From assembly GCA_021464415.1 (NCBI GenBank), contig CM038469.1, positions 33,079,883 to 33,143,882 of the forward strand: a stretch of 64,000 nucleotides of DNA, written 5' to 3'. This document shows positions 8,850 to 19,882 of the stretch, in pieces. Source of the DNA: Lonicera japonica. Lineage: Eukaryota; Streptophyta; Magnoliopsida; Dipsacales; Caprifoliaceae. Positions within the stretch are counted from its first letter, which is position 1, and the number at the start of each line of letters is the position of its first letter. The notes below the pieces were generated by a model. The model was not told the DNA's origin, made no database searches, and saw only the letters and a list, made by a program, of their open reading frames with translations. Position numbers and translations under genes: made by a program.

Positions 8850-11800
8850 AGAACGCAGTAACAGCACCAAAAGATGAGGACTTCGTGAGTATGTTAATTG
8901 TGACTTCACGGGTTAGCTCTTCGAGCGAGTGGATCTTGGATAGTGGGTGCTTGTATCACATGTGCCCAAACCGAAAATTGTTTCATACCTTCACCGAGGT
9001 TGACGGAAGCAAGGTTTTGATGGGTAACGGCCATGCATGTAAAACGATGGAGATTGGTACGATCCGGCTAAAGATGCACGACGGGGTAATACGTACTCTT
9101 GGTGATGTCCGGTATGTTCCTGATCTGAAGAAAAATTTGATCTCTTTAGAGGTTCTTGATTTTAACGGGTATCGTGTAATACTCGAGGGTGAAAACTTGA
9201 AAGTTCTCTCCGGGGCTATGGTTGTGATGCGAGAAAAGAATAAGGGTAATCTCTATTTTCTTCAAGGAAGCACAGTGACTGGGTATGCTTCGGTTACGAC
9301 TAAAGAGACTAACACGACGAAGTTATGGCATATGCGATTGGGTCATACTAGGGAGAAGGCTATGACGGTGTTGAGTAAGCAAATGCTACTTAAGGGTGCA
9401 AAAAACTGCAAAATAGAGTTTTGTGAGCATTGTGTGCTTGAAAAATAGACTCGGGTAAAGTTTAGGACAGCGGTACATTGCACGAAATGAGCACTTGATT
9501 ATATGCATACCGATGTCTGGGGGCCGACAAAGACTCAATCCTTGGGTGAAAATCATTACTTTGTGACTTTTTTTATGATTACTCAAGGAGAACTTGGGTC
9601 TATCTTATGAAGCATAAGGACCAAGTCTTTGATATATTCTTAAAGTGGAAGGCAATGGTTGAAAATCAGATTGGTAGAAAAGTTAAAGTGCTTAGTTCAA
9701 ACAACGGCGGGGAATACACTTGTGATCCTTTTAAGGATTTCTGCCAATGAGAAGGTATCATTCGCCACTTCACGGTCAAGGGTACACCTCAACAGAACAA
9801 AATAGCGGAGAGGATGAATAGTACGCTCCTTAAAAATGTGTGGTGTATGCTTTCTAATGCCAAATTGGATAAACAGTTTTGGGCTGAAGCCTTATCCTAC
9901 GCTACGTTCTTGGTTAATCGTTTGCCATGCTCGGAGTGGAATACAAAACACCTATGGAGGTGTGGACCCGGATCTCATGCTAGTTATGACAACATTCACA
10001 TTTTTGGCTGTCTGGCTTATTATCATATTCGTGATGAGAAAATTGACCCTAGGGCTCATAAGGCAATATTCTTAGGCTCTTGTGATGGGGTTAAAGGTTA
10101 CAAATTGTGGTGTCTTCAAAGCAAGAAAATTGTGATTAGTAGGGATGTGACATTTGACGAGGCGTCTATGCTCAAGACGACCTTGTCGACAAACGGAGGT
10201 TCTCTAATTTCGGTTGAAAAGGTGAACAAGGCGAGCAAGATGGTGGTAGAAATGGACGTGACTACTCCAGTTAATACTCGAGTTACGGATTCGGTGGAGG
10301 AGTCTAATGAGAAAAAGACAACTCCCAGTGAGAATTCGAAGATTCCGATAGTGGAATCGGGTCAACAACAAACAATACCATCTTTGGCTAGTGGAAGGGA
10401 GCCTAGGGCTCAACGTGCACCAGTTCGATATAAGTATAAAGACATGGTGGCATATGCTTTAGTAGGTTACGGGGATGAACCGACTTCGTATCGGGAAGCT
10501 ATGGATTCTAACGAGAATGCGAAGTGGAAAGCGACTATGGAAGATGAGATGGAGTCTCTCCAAAAAAATCGAACTTGGGAACTATGCGATTTGCCGAAGG
10601 GGAAAAAACCTATCGGGTGCAAGTGGATTTTCACTAAAAAAGACGGGGCTCTAGGGTCCGATGTTCGTTTCAAAACAAAGTTGGTAGCCAAGGGTTATGC
10701 GTAAAAGGAAGGGGTGGATTATAATGAAGTGTTCTCTCCGGTTGTGAAGCACACCTTGATCCGAGCATTGTTAGCTATGGTGGTGCAATTTGATCTCGAA
10801 CTTGAACAACTCGATGTCAAAACTGCGTTCTTGCATAGGGACCTAGAGGAAGAGATTTATATTTCTCAGCCGGAGGGATTCAAAATTGTTGGTAAAAAAA
10901 ATAGTGTGTGCAAACTTTAGAAGTCACTGTACGGATTAAAGCATTCCCCGCGTCAATGGTACAAGAGGTTTGACACGTTCATAATCAAGCAGAAGTTTAC
11001 TCAGAGCGATTTTGATCATTGTGTTTACTTTAAAATGCTCGAATCTAGCAATTTTATCCATTTACTCCTATACGTTAACGATATGCCCATTGCTTCCCAA
11101 AACTTAGTGGAGATCGACGTATTGAAAGCTCAGTTAAGTAAGGAGTTTGAGATAAAAGATTTGGGTGGAGTGCAAAAATTTTTAGGGATGGAGATCGTAC
11201 GAGATAGGAAGAGGAAACGATTGTGTCTTACACAAAGTCAATACCTCTAGAAAGTGGTTGCTCGATTCGGGATAAAAAAACTCAGAACCGGTGAGTGTCC
11301 CGTTAGTACTGCACTTCAAACTATAGACAATGATGGCTCCTAGCTCCGAGGAAGAGGTGTAGTACATGCCTCAAGTTCCTTATGCAAGTGCGGTTGGGAG
11401 TTTGATGTATGCTATGGTATGCACTCGACCGGACATTGCTCAAGGCATGAGCATTGTTAGTAGGTATATGGCGAACCCTGAAAAATCATATTGGCAATCC
11501 GTTAAGTGGGTTCTACGATATCTTTGGGGTACGATGGACAAAGAGTTGGTATTTAAAAATTCTAGAATGTCAACTATTCAGGGTTTTGTGGATTCGGACT
11601 ACGCCGGCGACCTAGACAAGCGGAGATCAACTACGGGTTATGTGTTTCATTGGGTAACAGTCCATTGAGCTGAAGGTCGATGATTCAAAGTGTGGTAACG
11701 TTGTCTACTACAAAGGCATAATATATTGCAGTAACGGAGGCGGTCAAGGAGGCCATATGGCTCCGTGGTTTAGTTAGTGATCTTGGTTTGAAGCCGAAAA

Positions 11801-11995
11801 AAGTGGTGGTGCACTGTGACAATCAGAGTGCAATTCACTTGGCGAAGAATCAAGTTCATCATGGAAGAACCAAGCATATTGATGTCCGAGATCACTTCAT
11901 TCGAGAAATTATTGAAAAATTGTTGTAAATCTAGTTAAGATAGGCAACAAAGATAATCCGGCAGATATGTTGACAAAGGTCCTGTTGGCCAAGTT
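8850..11995 (+). pseudogene. Copia polyprotein remnant (protease-integrase-RT-RNase H)
   Basis: The first piece (to 9448) has WILDSGCLYHMC, a protease DSG box, and LWHMRLGH, the GAG-pre-integrase motif, ending in a zinc-binding HCVLEK-like segment and a TAG. Integrase follows through further stops at about 9488 and 9750: DVWGP gives the first catalytic Asp, and the family's SDNGGEY appears as SSNNGGEY, with Asp replaced. Reverse transcriptase (about 10560-11250) shows GCKWIF, DVKTAFLHRDLEEEIY and a YVNDM active site where YVDDM is expected. RNase H (11366-11990) shows TRPDIA, FVDSDYAGD, STTGYVF and a terminal ADMLTK. Several catalytic residues are lost, so the remnant is inactive. Confidence 0.88.
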
Positions 11996-12139
11996 TTAGC
12001 ATTGCTCGACGTTGGTCAATATCCTTCGGTGTTGATACCCCTCGGGGGGCGGTGGTCCTAAGGGACCGACGGGGGTGATAGTGTCTTATTCGATCATTTG
12101 ATCATAGTGGAGTACATTGGGATCTTGTGGAACATCGCT

Positions 12140-12150
12140 AAGGTGGAGAA
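12140..12150 (+). other. Polypurine tract
   Basis: AAGGTGGAGAA immediately before the 3' LTR, the usual copia layout for second-strand priming. Confidence 0.75.
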
Positions 12151-12151
12151 T

Positions 12152-12671
12152 TGAAGATTTGGCTCTGTATAGGAATTATATTCCTATTATGTTTTATATT
12201 GTTCAATTTTTAATTGGCTTTGTATTGTCCAAATCCTAATTGGATTTGTATTATCCAATTTGTAGTAGGATTTGATTTTATGCAATCCTAGACCATATAT
12301 GTTATACTCTATAAATAGACCCCTTGTCATAGGGTTTATTCATGAGTTGTGTTATATTATTTACTAGCTATATTAGAGAGTATATTTAAGAGATAATATT
12401 GAGAGCTCTAATTGACGGTTAGGGTTTGTTTTGTGCGTTGTACTCAGAATTATTCTCATTAATAATAGCTATCACCCGGTGAATTAGTGGCGATTTTGCC
12501 GACACCACCTAATTGCTTGCGTGTTTGGTTAGTTGTTTTCTTCTTTAATCTTGTGTTTTTCGTATTGCTTGAATACCAGTGGTGCTTGTTTCTTTAATTA
12601 TTGTACGCATAATTGTCCAGTCGGTCATACGCTTGTGCTAAGGCTTGTTCTAGCGATATCTTAGCACAACA
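12152..12671 (+). repeat. Copia 3' LTR (about 520 bp)
   Basis: It starts TGAAGATTTGG after the polypurine tract and ends ...TTAGCACAACA. It contains a TATA box at about 12310 (CTATAAATAGACC). Its R/U5 half holds a conserved stretch around 12475-12545 (CACCCGGTGAATTAGTGGCG, then TTGCTTGCGTGTTTGG). The same stretch is found, reverse-complemented, in the LTR of the small element at 26935-27954. Confidence 0.8.
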
Positions 12672-12722
12672 GTAGTAGCGTTTGTAAGGTATGGCACCAA
12701 TTACTACGCGACCCTGTTTTTT

Positions 12723-13671
12723 GTAAGAATGCACACCAATCAACATAACCTATCTTATGAAAAACTTAAGTTTCACAATGACTCATATTCCTTTTACTCC
12801 TTAGACTACTGTAAAGAAACTCAAGGTATAGTTGCCACGTGATTTTTCGCTAAAAATTCATGAACAAATTTTAGGTTCTTGTAATGGTTTTCTATGGATA
12901 AGCGTGGAAAGGAGAATCAGGGGTGGAGACTGGGACACTATTTTATGGAATCCATTAACAATTGATTATAAAATTTTACCTAATTCTCATCCCTCTATTA
13001 CAGGACATCACAAATTTGGTCAACTTCTAGGAATGGGTTATTGTGACAAATTCAAGATGGTACGGTTCATATACAATAATGAATATCCACAAGTTTATGT
13101 ATATACATTAAAAACTAATTCGTGGAAAAAAAGTATTGAAGATGTTTCGATCCGATGACAAAAAAATTACCCCTGCCTATTGTTAACCCGGAGTTTCTCT
13201 TAATGGATATATATATATATATTGGTTAATTGAATATCAGTTCAATGGCCATTTGAATAAGACGGTTTTGGGTTTTGATTTAAAAGAAGAAAAGTCTATC
13301 GTGCTGCCAACGCCTCTTGAATTAGACACTTACGCCATTAGGGTATATTTGACCGTGATTGAAGGTTACGTTGGCATTTATAGGGTGTTGCAAAATGGTG
13401 ATGTTGTAGACTGGTGGATGCGGGAATTAAATCAAAAAGAATGGACTAATACGATGACTATCTCTTCTCAATGGGTTGGGGGGCTACTAGAAACTTGTAT
13501 TCTGTGCCTAAACGATTATGGTGGTTGAAGAACGGGAAAGTCTTTTTGTATGTAAAACCAAGATTTGTATTGTATGATCTCAATAGTGGCATACTAGAAA
13601 GTTACCACATCCATGGGATTAAGGAGGTTATGTGTTGGGTGATATACAGTGATTCACCTAATTCTTGTTAA
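12723..13671 (+). pseudogene. F-box protein remnant (F-box-associated domain)
   Basis: Four consecutive pieces in shifting frames (about 12723-12842, 12832-13158, about 13200-13528 and 13471-13671) read as one protein. HTNQHNLSYEKLKF is followed by SLDYCKETQGIVAT, GSCNGFLWI, LWNPLTIDYKILP, GYCDKFKMVRFIY, VYTLKTNSWK, then WLIEYQFNGH, VLGFDLKEEKS and a C-terminal FLYVKPRFVLYDL. The GSCNGFL, WNP, and VYxLxxxSW spacing is that of the plant F-box-associated interaction domain, which recruits substrates in SCF ubiquitin ligases. The N-terminal F-box itself is missing; the copia LTR ends only about 50 bp upstream. An AT dinucleotide run at 13206-13222 sits inside the former coding region. Confidence 0.8.
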
Positions 13672-14400
13672 GGTTGTATTAGAAGTTGATCGAATTTTGT
13701 TCGAGAATATATATTTTTAATCGAAGTATTTTAAATAATCTACGGATTAAATTATGGGATCCATCGTACTATCATTAAACGAATCCATCGTACTATCATC
13801 AAACATCCCTTATCGTTACATCATCATCATAACTAATCGTCCCCACACATCACCAGACCTCGAACCAAGAAAAATTATGGGATCCAATAAATCCTTGTGC
13901 CTCGTTTTTAGAGCCGACCCATCCATACAAAAACAAAACTACATATTCTAATCCTTACTATCATAAATCCCTACCTAACCCCACCTACGGATCGTCTGCA
14001 AAAGACGATTACAACGATGTAAGAACCACCGCAAAAAGAAGCATCGCACGCCCTCACGCGCGGCCTTAGTGAAACCGGTTCCACCACAAATTCACTCGCC
14101 GACATTGTTAATTTAATAGCGTTAACTTGATGCCGTTAACTGGCGGTCGTTAACTATAGTTCCCACGTTGTTTCTCCGTCGTTAGCCACCAGTTACCCAG
14201 CCGATTCAGTTAAACCGGTTCAGCTGTTTTTGATAAGTTCTTGACCATATTTAACCGGTTTCTAGGGTTCTTGACCTTTTTGATCACAAATCCAGCATCC
14301 GCTTTGCCAAAAAATAGTCTCGTTTTACTAAAACTATTTATTCATATATTCTTTAATCAGTTCACCTCATTTTTATTTTTCGCCAACTTAGATCATTTCC
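13672..14400. other. Non-coding stretch with repeated AACCGGTT motifs
   Basis: No gene supported. There is a short direct duplication near 13765-13800 (a CCATCGTACTATCAT unit twice) and three AAACCGGTT-type palindromes (about 14073, 14211, 14254) interspersed with CGTTAAC repeats. Confidence 0.6.
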
Positions 14401-14529
14401 CTATATTTTTAAGAATTATGGGCACAATTACGGCCTCTATTTCTTCATAATACAACTTGATTTCCCAATTTCAACCACAAAGCCACACAATGGCCTGCAA
14501 CCACGTCTTTTGAAATCAGTCTAATTTAA

Positions 14530-17500
14530 AGTATACACCTTGTTCAGTATGCGAAAAAATTGGGCATTCAAAGAATGGGTGCTGTGAAATGATTGGTTAT
14601 CCAGGCTGGTGGGATCATTCTCATAATCGTCCTTCAAATCAAAGTAATGATAAAAAAAGTATTTGGGATTGCTTTGTAAGGCTTTAAATTCCGCATATGT
14701 TTTAAATAATACATAGATAATTAATTCTGGTCCTACAGATTATATAACATTCGATTCTAGACAGGTCACCTCTTTTACCGCCTCATCAAAAAAATTTGTT
14801 TCCATAGCTAATGGTGATCAAGTTCCTGTTATTGGGGAAATGTCTATTCATTTATCAGATTCCATGAACTTAAATTTTGTGCTCATCGTCCCCTCACTTA
14901 AAAAAAACTTATTGTCTGTTACTCATATTACTAATGTTTTTTATTATATTGTTATTTTTTGGCCTTCTCACTGTATCTTTAAGGATATTCAGACAAGAAA
15001 GACAATTGGATGTGGTGTTAGGCGAGAAAAATTATACTACTTGAATTTGGCATTGAAGAGCACGAATCAGTTACATCAAGCCCTGCAAATTAGTGTGACT
15101 CAAGGATCAAAAGAAGAAAAAAGGCCGAGGATGAGATTTGGCTGTGGCATCGCCAATTAGGTCATGCATCCTTTAACTATTTAAAAATATTATTTCCTAA
15201 AACTTTTAGGAATATTGAACTCTTTACTTTTCTCTGCGAAACTTGTGAACTTGCAAAAAGCCATCGTATCTTCTTTCCACCATCACTTAATAAATGTTCA
15301 GTTACTTTCATGATGATTCACTCAAATGTATAGGAGCCTTCTCATACTCTGTCTTTAAATGGTGCTCGTTGGTTTGTTTTTTTCATTGATGATTGCACAA
15401 GAATGACATAGATATGTCCTATGAAATTTAAAAGTGAAATAAGTTCTTTCTTTCAGAGATTCCATAAAATAGGTCAGTATACAGTACAAAACCATTATTC
15501 AGGTACTTCGAAGCAACAATAGAGGTGAATACATGAGTACAGAATTGTATGAGTATTTCAAGCATCTTAGAATTGTTCATCAAACAACATACTCATATAC
15601 ACCTCAACAAAATGGTGTAGCAGGAAAAAAGAACGGCATTTACTAGAAGTAATACATGGGTTACTAATTGGAGTCAATACTCCAACATCGTATTGGGGCG
15701 AAGTGCTTACATCCGCCATCTACTGATTAACCGTATTTCATCAACAATCCTTGATTTTCAAACACCATTTGATATCTTTTACAAAGTTATATTGGCTCCT
15801 CAAGTACCGAATTTGCCTCTTCGTAAATTTGGATGCGTTGTATTTGTTCATTTGCCGAAAGAACAAAGAAATAAATTATAGTCTCGTGCTTTCAAATGCG
15901 TTTTTGTGGGTTATTCATCCTCTCAGAAAGGGTATAGGTGTTATCATCCTCACAATCAAAAATTATACGTGAGAATGGATGTTGTCTTTCATGAAGAAGA
16001 CATGTATTTTCAGCATGCTGAACTTTAGAGGGAAAATTATAGTAAAGCTTAAGTTTTTGTGTTTATTTGTGGGGATGAGGACAAGATAATTCAACTTGAG
16101 GTATCCTCACAGTCAACCTCACAACTACCGAATCCACCAAATTTACCGCCAAATTCACCACAATCAAGCTCACTGATTTCACTTTTAAATTCGCCACAGT
16201 CCTCAAGCTTGCTATTGCCTGGTATAAATAACCAATTGTCTCCCTCAAACATATCTGAATCTGAATATTAAGTTCCTCTTCTTAATCCTCGGGTATCTTC
16301 TCTTAAACCTCCTAAAAAATAACTCCTTAATCAAAACAATAGAGGAGTGCCTAAACTAACATATGAACCTGATCTTGCTAGTAAGACCAAATATCCCATG
16401 AGTAACTACGTGTCTTACGATATGTTGTTTGAATCGTATAAGTCATTTGTAGATCAATTATCATCTGTATATATTCCTAACAATGTGCAGGAAGCCTTAG
16501 GTAATCAAAAATAGAAAGCAGCAATGGACACGGAGATGAAATCCCTAAAGAAGAATGGTACATGGGATATTGTTAAATTGCTAATAGGGAAGAAGCTTGT
16601 TGGTTGTAAATGGGTGTACACTGTGAAATATAAGGCAGATGAAACTATCGAAAGATTCAAAGCATGACTTGTAGCGAAAGGCTACACCGAGACACATGGG
16701 ATTAACTCTTTAGAGACATTTGCACCAGTGGCAAAAATTAACACTAGGCTTGTCTTGCTATCTTTAACAAGAAATTTGAATTGGCCACTACAATAATTCA
16801 ATGTGAAGAATGCATTCTTGCATAGGAATTTAGAATAAGAGATTTACATGAAGCTCCCACCAGGGTACAATGTTCATGTGGAACACAGAAACAAAAGTAT
16901 GCAAATTAAGAAAGTCTTTGTATGTAAAACAGTCTTTGAGTGCTTGGTTTGGGAGATTCGCCAGATTAATAAGGACGTTCGACTACAAACAAAGCAATTC
17001 TGATCATACGTTATTCTTGAAGAAATGTCTTGAAAAAATCACAGCACTTATTGTTTATGTTGATAACATGGTTGTCACCAGCGATGACCCTTATGAACTA
17101 GAAGTATTGAAGAAATATCTATCTCGGGGGTTCGAAATAAAAGATCTTAGTGATCTAAAGTATTTTTTAAGGATTGAGGTGTCCAAGTCTTCAAAGGGCA
17201 TCTTCCTCTCTCAAAGAAAGTATGCACTAGATTAATAACTGAAACTGGAATGTCGGATTTTCAGCCCTCCAATGGAAGAAGGATTGAAATTGAAAATTGA
17301 AGCTGATCAATTGCCTTTTGATAAAGGGCGTTATTAGATATTAGTAGAAAAATTAATTTACTTAGCACAAACTAGGCCCGATATTTCCAATGCATTTAGT
17401 ATAATTAGCTAGTTCATGCATAATCCTGGAGAGAAGTATATGTAGGATGTAATAAAGATTCTTAGTTATCTAAAGGCAGCTCCTGGAAAAGGGATTTTGT

Positions 17501-18005
17501 TTACAAAGAATAGTGATTTTTTAAAAGTTGAAGGGTACACTGATGTTGATTGGACCAAAAATGTTAGTGACAGACAATCTATATCAGGATATTTCACATT
17601 TGTTGGTGGGAATCTCATCATGTGGCAAAGCAAGAAACATAATGTCATTTCTCGTTCAAGCGTCGAAGCGGAATATCGAAGAATGGCAATGGAAGTCCAA
17701 GAATTATTGTGCATGAAATTGCTATTGATTGATATAGGTCACCGCCAAGAGAACCTATAGTGTTATACTGTGATAATAAGGCATCATATGATATTGCTCA
17801 AAATCCTATTCAAAATGATAGAACAAAACATGTGGAAGTGGATAGATTTTTCATTAAAGAGAAATTGGAAGAAATCGTAATTGCAGTGCCTCATATACGC
17901 TCAGAAGATCAGTTGACTGATATACTTACTAAACCTATTTCCAACAAGATATTTTCAAATTTATCAGCAAGTTGGGCATGCTCGATATTTATTCTTCAAC
18001 TTGTG
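14530..18005 (+). pseudogene. Copia polyprotein remnant, second element
   Basis: Reading across frames: the zinc knuckle; a protease-region fragment ending SLKKNLLSVTHI (14840-14935); LWHRQLGHASFNYL, the GAG-pre-integrase motif (about 15135-15180); and an integrase fragment with QQNGVA (about 15605-15625). Reverse transcriptase runs from about 16520 (LVGCKWVYTVKY, then NVKNAFLHRNLE, then VYVDNMVV where the family has VDDM). RNase H (17341-17990) includes TRPDIS, GYTDVDWTKNVSDRQS and a terminal QLTDILTKPIS. There are at least ten stops or frame changes, including TAG and TAA inside reverse transcriptase, so it is inactive. Confidence 0.85.
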
Positions 18006-18011
18006 GGGGAG

Positions 18012-18137
18012 TGTTAGAATATATTATTATTTGGTTTTAGTATTATATTATGTTTCATTTTCTCTCATTATACATAACCCTATAAATAAGATCCTCCTCT
18101 ATCAATACAAAATAAATCTCTCTTTATTCTCTTTTCA
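18012..18137 (+). repeat. Short copia 3' LTR (126 bp)
   Basis: It starts TGTTAGAATATA directly after GTGGGGGAG and ends ...CTCTTTTCA. It contains CCTATAAATAAG (about 18080), a TATA-like element. There is no second copy in the window for confirmation. Confidence 0.65.
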
Positions 18138-18860
18138 GGTATTAGTTATAATATTAAAGTAATGTATAATTTTAAACGTATATGATTGATTTTTTTAAAG
18201 TAGTTCCATATTCTATATTACTTTAGTGATATAACCACTTTTGTATTGTTGGGATTTCGAGAGTGCTTTATTTAGAGCACCAATTATTACTTTTCTGTTT
18301 TATTGTTGCGATTTGGATGGTGCTTTACTTTAGAGCTCCAATTAATCCCTCTCAATACGAGACAATATTTGTGGTAAGAGTTATAATATTACAAGAAAAA
18401 AGTAATTATTTTAATCTAATATATCGATCCTTCTTGTATATGAAAAAATATATATAAATGATAAATAACTAAACGATGTACATATGTGTTAGATTTAATT
18501 AGAAAAGTAATAGTTTCTTATCAAAACAATTTCATCTTAATATAACAGTAACAAAAATAAAGAGGATTGTTCTTGTAAAATATTATTGTTTTACGAGTAA
18601 ATTACACCAAAAGCTTTCAAACTATCTCCTAAGTTTCAAGTATGCCTATAAACTTAATTTTGGTCAATTGAGCTCTTAAACTGTTCAAATTAAAGGTCAA
18701 TAGCCCTTCTACCCAAATAATGTGTTAAATTAAGATTAAATGGCTTTTTGGTCACTTAACCAAATTAATCGCAAGTAAAAACAAAGGAAACTTAAAAGAA
18801 AAATGAGAAAGGAGGGAAGAGAGAAGAGAGAAATGGCTACTCACCATCCCATCTTCCTTG
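18138..18860. other. AT-rich intergenic sequence
   Basis: No coding or structural signal that I can support between the second copia element and the hAT element. Confidence 0.6.
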
Positions 18861-18868
18861 GTCACTTG

Positions 18869-19874
18869 CAGTGGCGGATCCAGAATTACAGGGCCAAGGG
18901 GTCTAACTGTAAAAGTTTAAAAAAAAATTACAAAGAAAATAATGCGAAAAAGATAGAAAGATAGTATTTTCATTCATAATTCATAACAAAACCATTAATA
19001 CAAGTTACAATTGTCCACGACGAGTTTTCATATTCTGAAAACGTCGCATTATAGTTTCGTTATCAATACAAGCAAAAACATATCTCTCAATGTAAACAAT
19101 TAAGCTATCATTCAACCACTGATCTCCCATTCTGTTGCGAAGTGGATTTTTAATAATATTCATGGCGGAAAATGCCCTCTCCACTGAAGCAGTTGCAACC
19201 GGTAAAACCAAAGCCAGTGTAAGAAGTAAATAAACATAAGGAAATATTTCATTCATTCCTTTCTCCACCATTTTTTCTGCAAGACTACTAATCCCTTCCA
19301 ATTGAGAAAAATCACTACTCGAACGCATAAGATGAACATAAACACCAAGTTGATCTCCAAGCATTAATAAGTCTCTATCCGAAAAATCACAAGGATAAAA
19401 TTGAGCAAGACGAACTAGCTTTTGTTTGTTAAAAGCTACAAAGTTATTTTTCGGACTCAAGCATGCCAAACAAGTAAGTAACTCAGTACTTACCTCATTG
19501 AAGCGGTCATTTAATTCTGCAAGTTGCCCATCAATTACATGAACAAAGATCTCTACACGATAACGATGATAATTTGTCTTCATTAGAGCATTAGATGTAA
19601 TTTAATTAAGCCTTGGGGTTGGCAATTGGCTGTCGCCTGTCAGCTCCTGTCAGCTCTCAATTACTTTTTTTGACTTAAGTGGTTTTTTTTTTTTTTTCCT
19701 TTGCTTTAGAGGCATGCTGCAGCCCACATGGGGTCAAAATAGCTGGCACTCTGGCAGGCAGGTAGATATTTTAAATGAACATTATTTTTTATTTTTATTT
19801 TTTTATTTTTTTTTTTTTTTTAAAAGTTCATGGGGTCAACAGACCCCTGTTGACCCAATGTACATCCGCCAGTG
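18869..19874 (-). mobile_element. hAT-type DNA transposon, internally deleted
   Basis: Terminal inverted repeats: left CAGTGGCGGATCC, right ...ATCCGCCAGTG, matching apart from one base near the tip. They are flanked by 8-bp direct repeats, GTCACTTG (18861-18868) and GTCACCTG (19875-19882), one mismatch. An 8-bp duplication and a CA-G-rich end are hAT signatures. Inside is only the C-terminal part of a transposase. The total is 1006 bp, far shorter than an autonomous hAT element. Confidence 0.9.
19005..19583 (-). pseudogene. hAT transposase C-terminal fragment (dimerisation domain)
   Basis: A 192-codon open frame whose second half carries the hAT dimerisation signature: LALVLPVATASVERAFSAM, then an IIKNPLRNRMGD-like block and LIVYIERYVF (about residues 125-175). 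Plant proteins labelled zinc-finger MYM-type 1-like or TTF-type share this tail. The zinc finger, DNA-binding and most of the catalytic RNase H-like domain are missing. It lies fully inside the hAT ends, so it is a relic and not a host gene. Confidence 0.88.
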
Positions 19875-19882
19875 GTCACCTG

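Larger units (their letters stand above)
8838..12671 (+). mobile_element. Ty1/copia retrotransposon, Tnt1/Tork-like, 5'-truncated
   Basis: Domain order on the plus strand is protease region, GAG-pre-integrase, integrase, reverse transcriptase, RNase H, polypurine tract (about 12140-12150) and 3' LTR (12152-12671). Integrase before reverse transcriptase defines copia. The 5' LTR, primer site and gag are absent: the element begins abruptly at about 8838 inside a Ty3 LTR. Numerous stops and frame changes make it non-autonomous. It is followed almost at once by an F-box gene remnant. Confidence 0.88.
14400..18137 (+). mobile_element. Ty1/copia retrotransposon, short-LTR type (Ale/Retrofit-like), decayed
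   Basis: A gag zinc knuckle is visible at about 14535-14580 (C-x2-C-x4-H-x4-C, read CSVCEKIGHSKNGC). After it come protease, GAG-pre-integrase, integrase, reverse transcriptase, RNase H, a GTGGGGGAG polypurine tract and a short 3' LTR. I found no 5' LTR or initiator-tRNA primer site upstream, so the left boundary is approximate. The very short LTR is typical of the Ale/Retrofit group; that lineage call is an inference. Confidence 0.82.
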
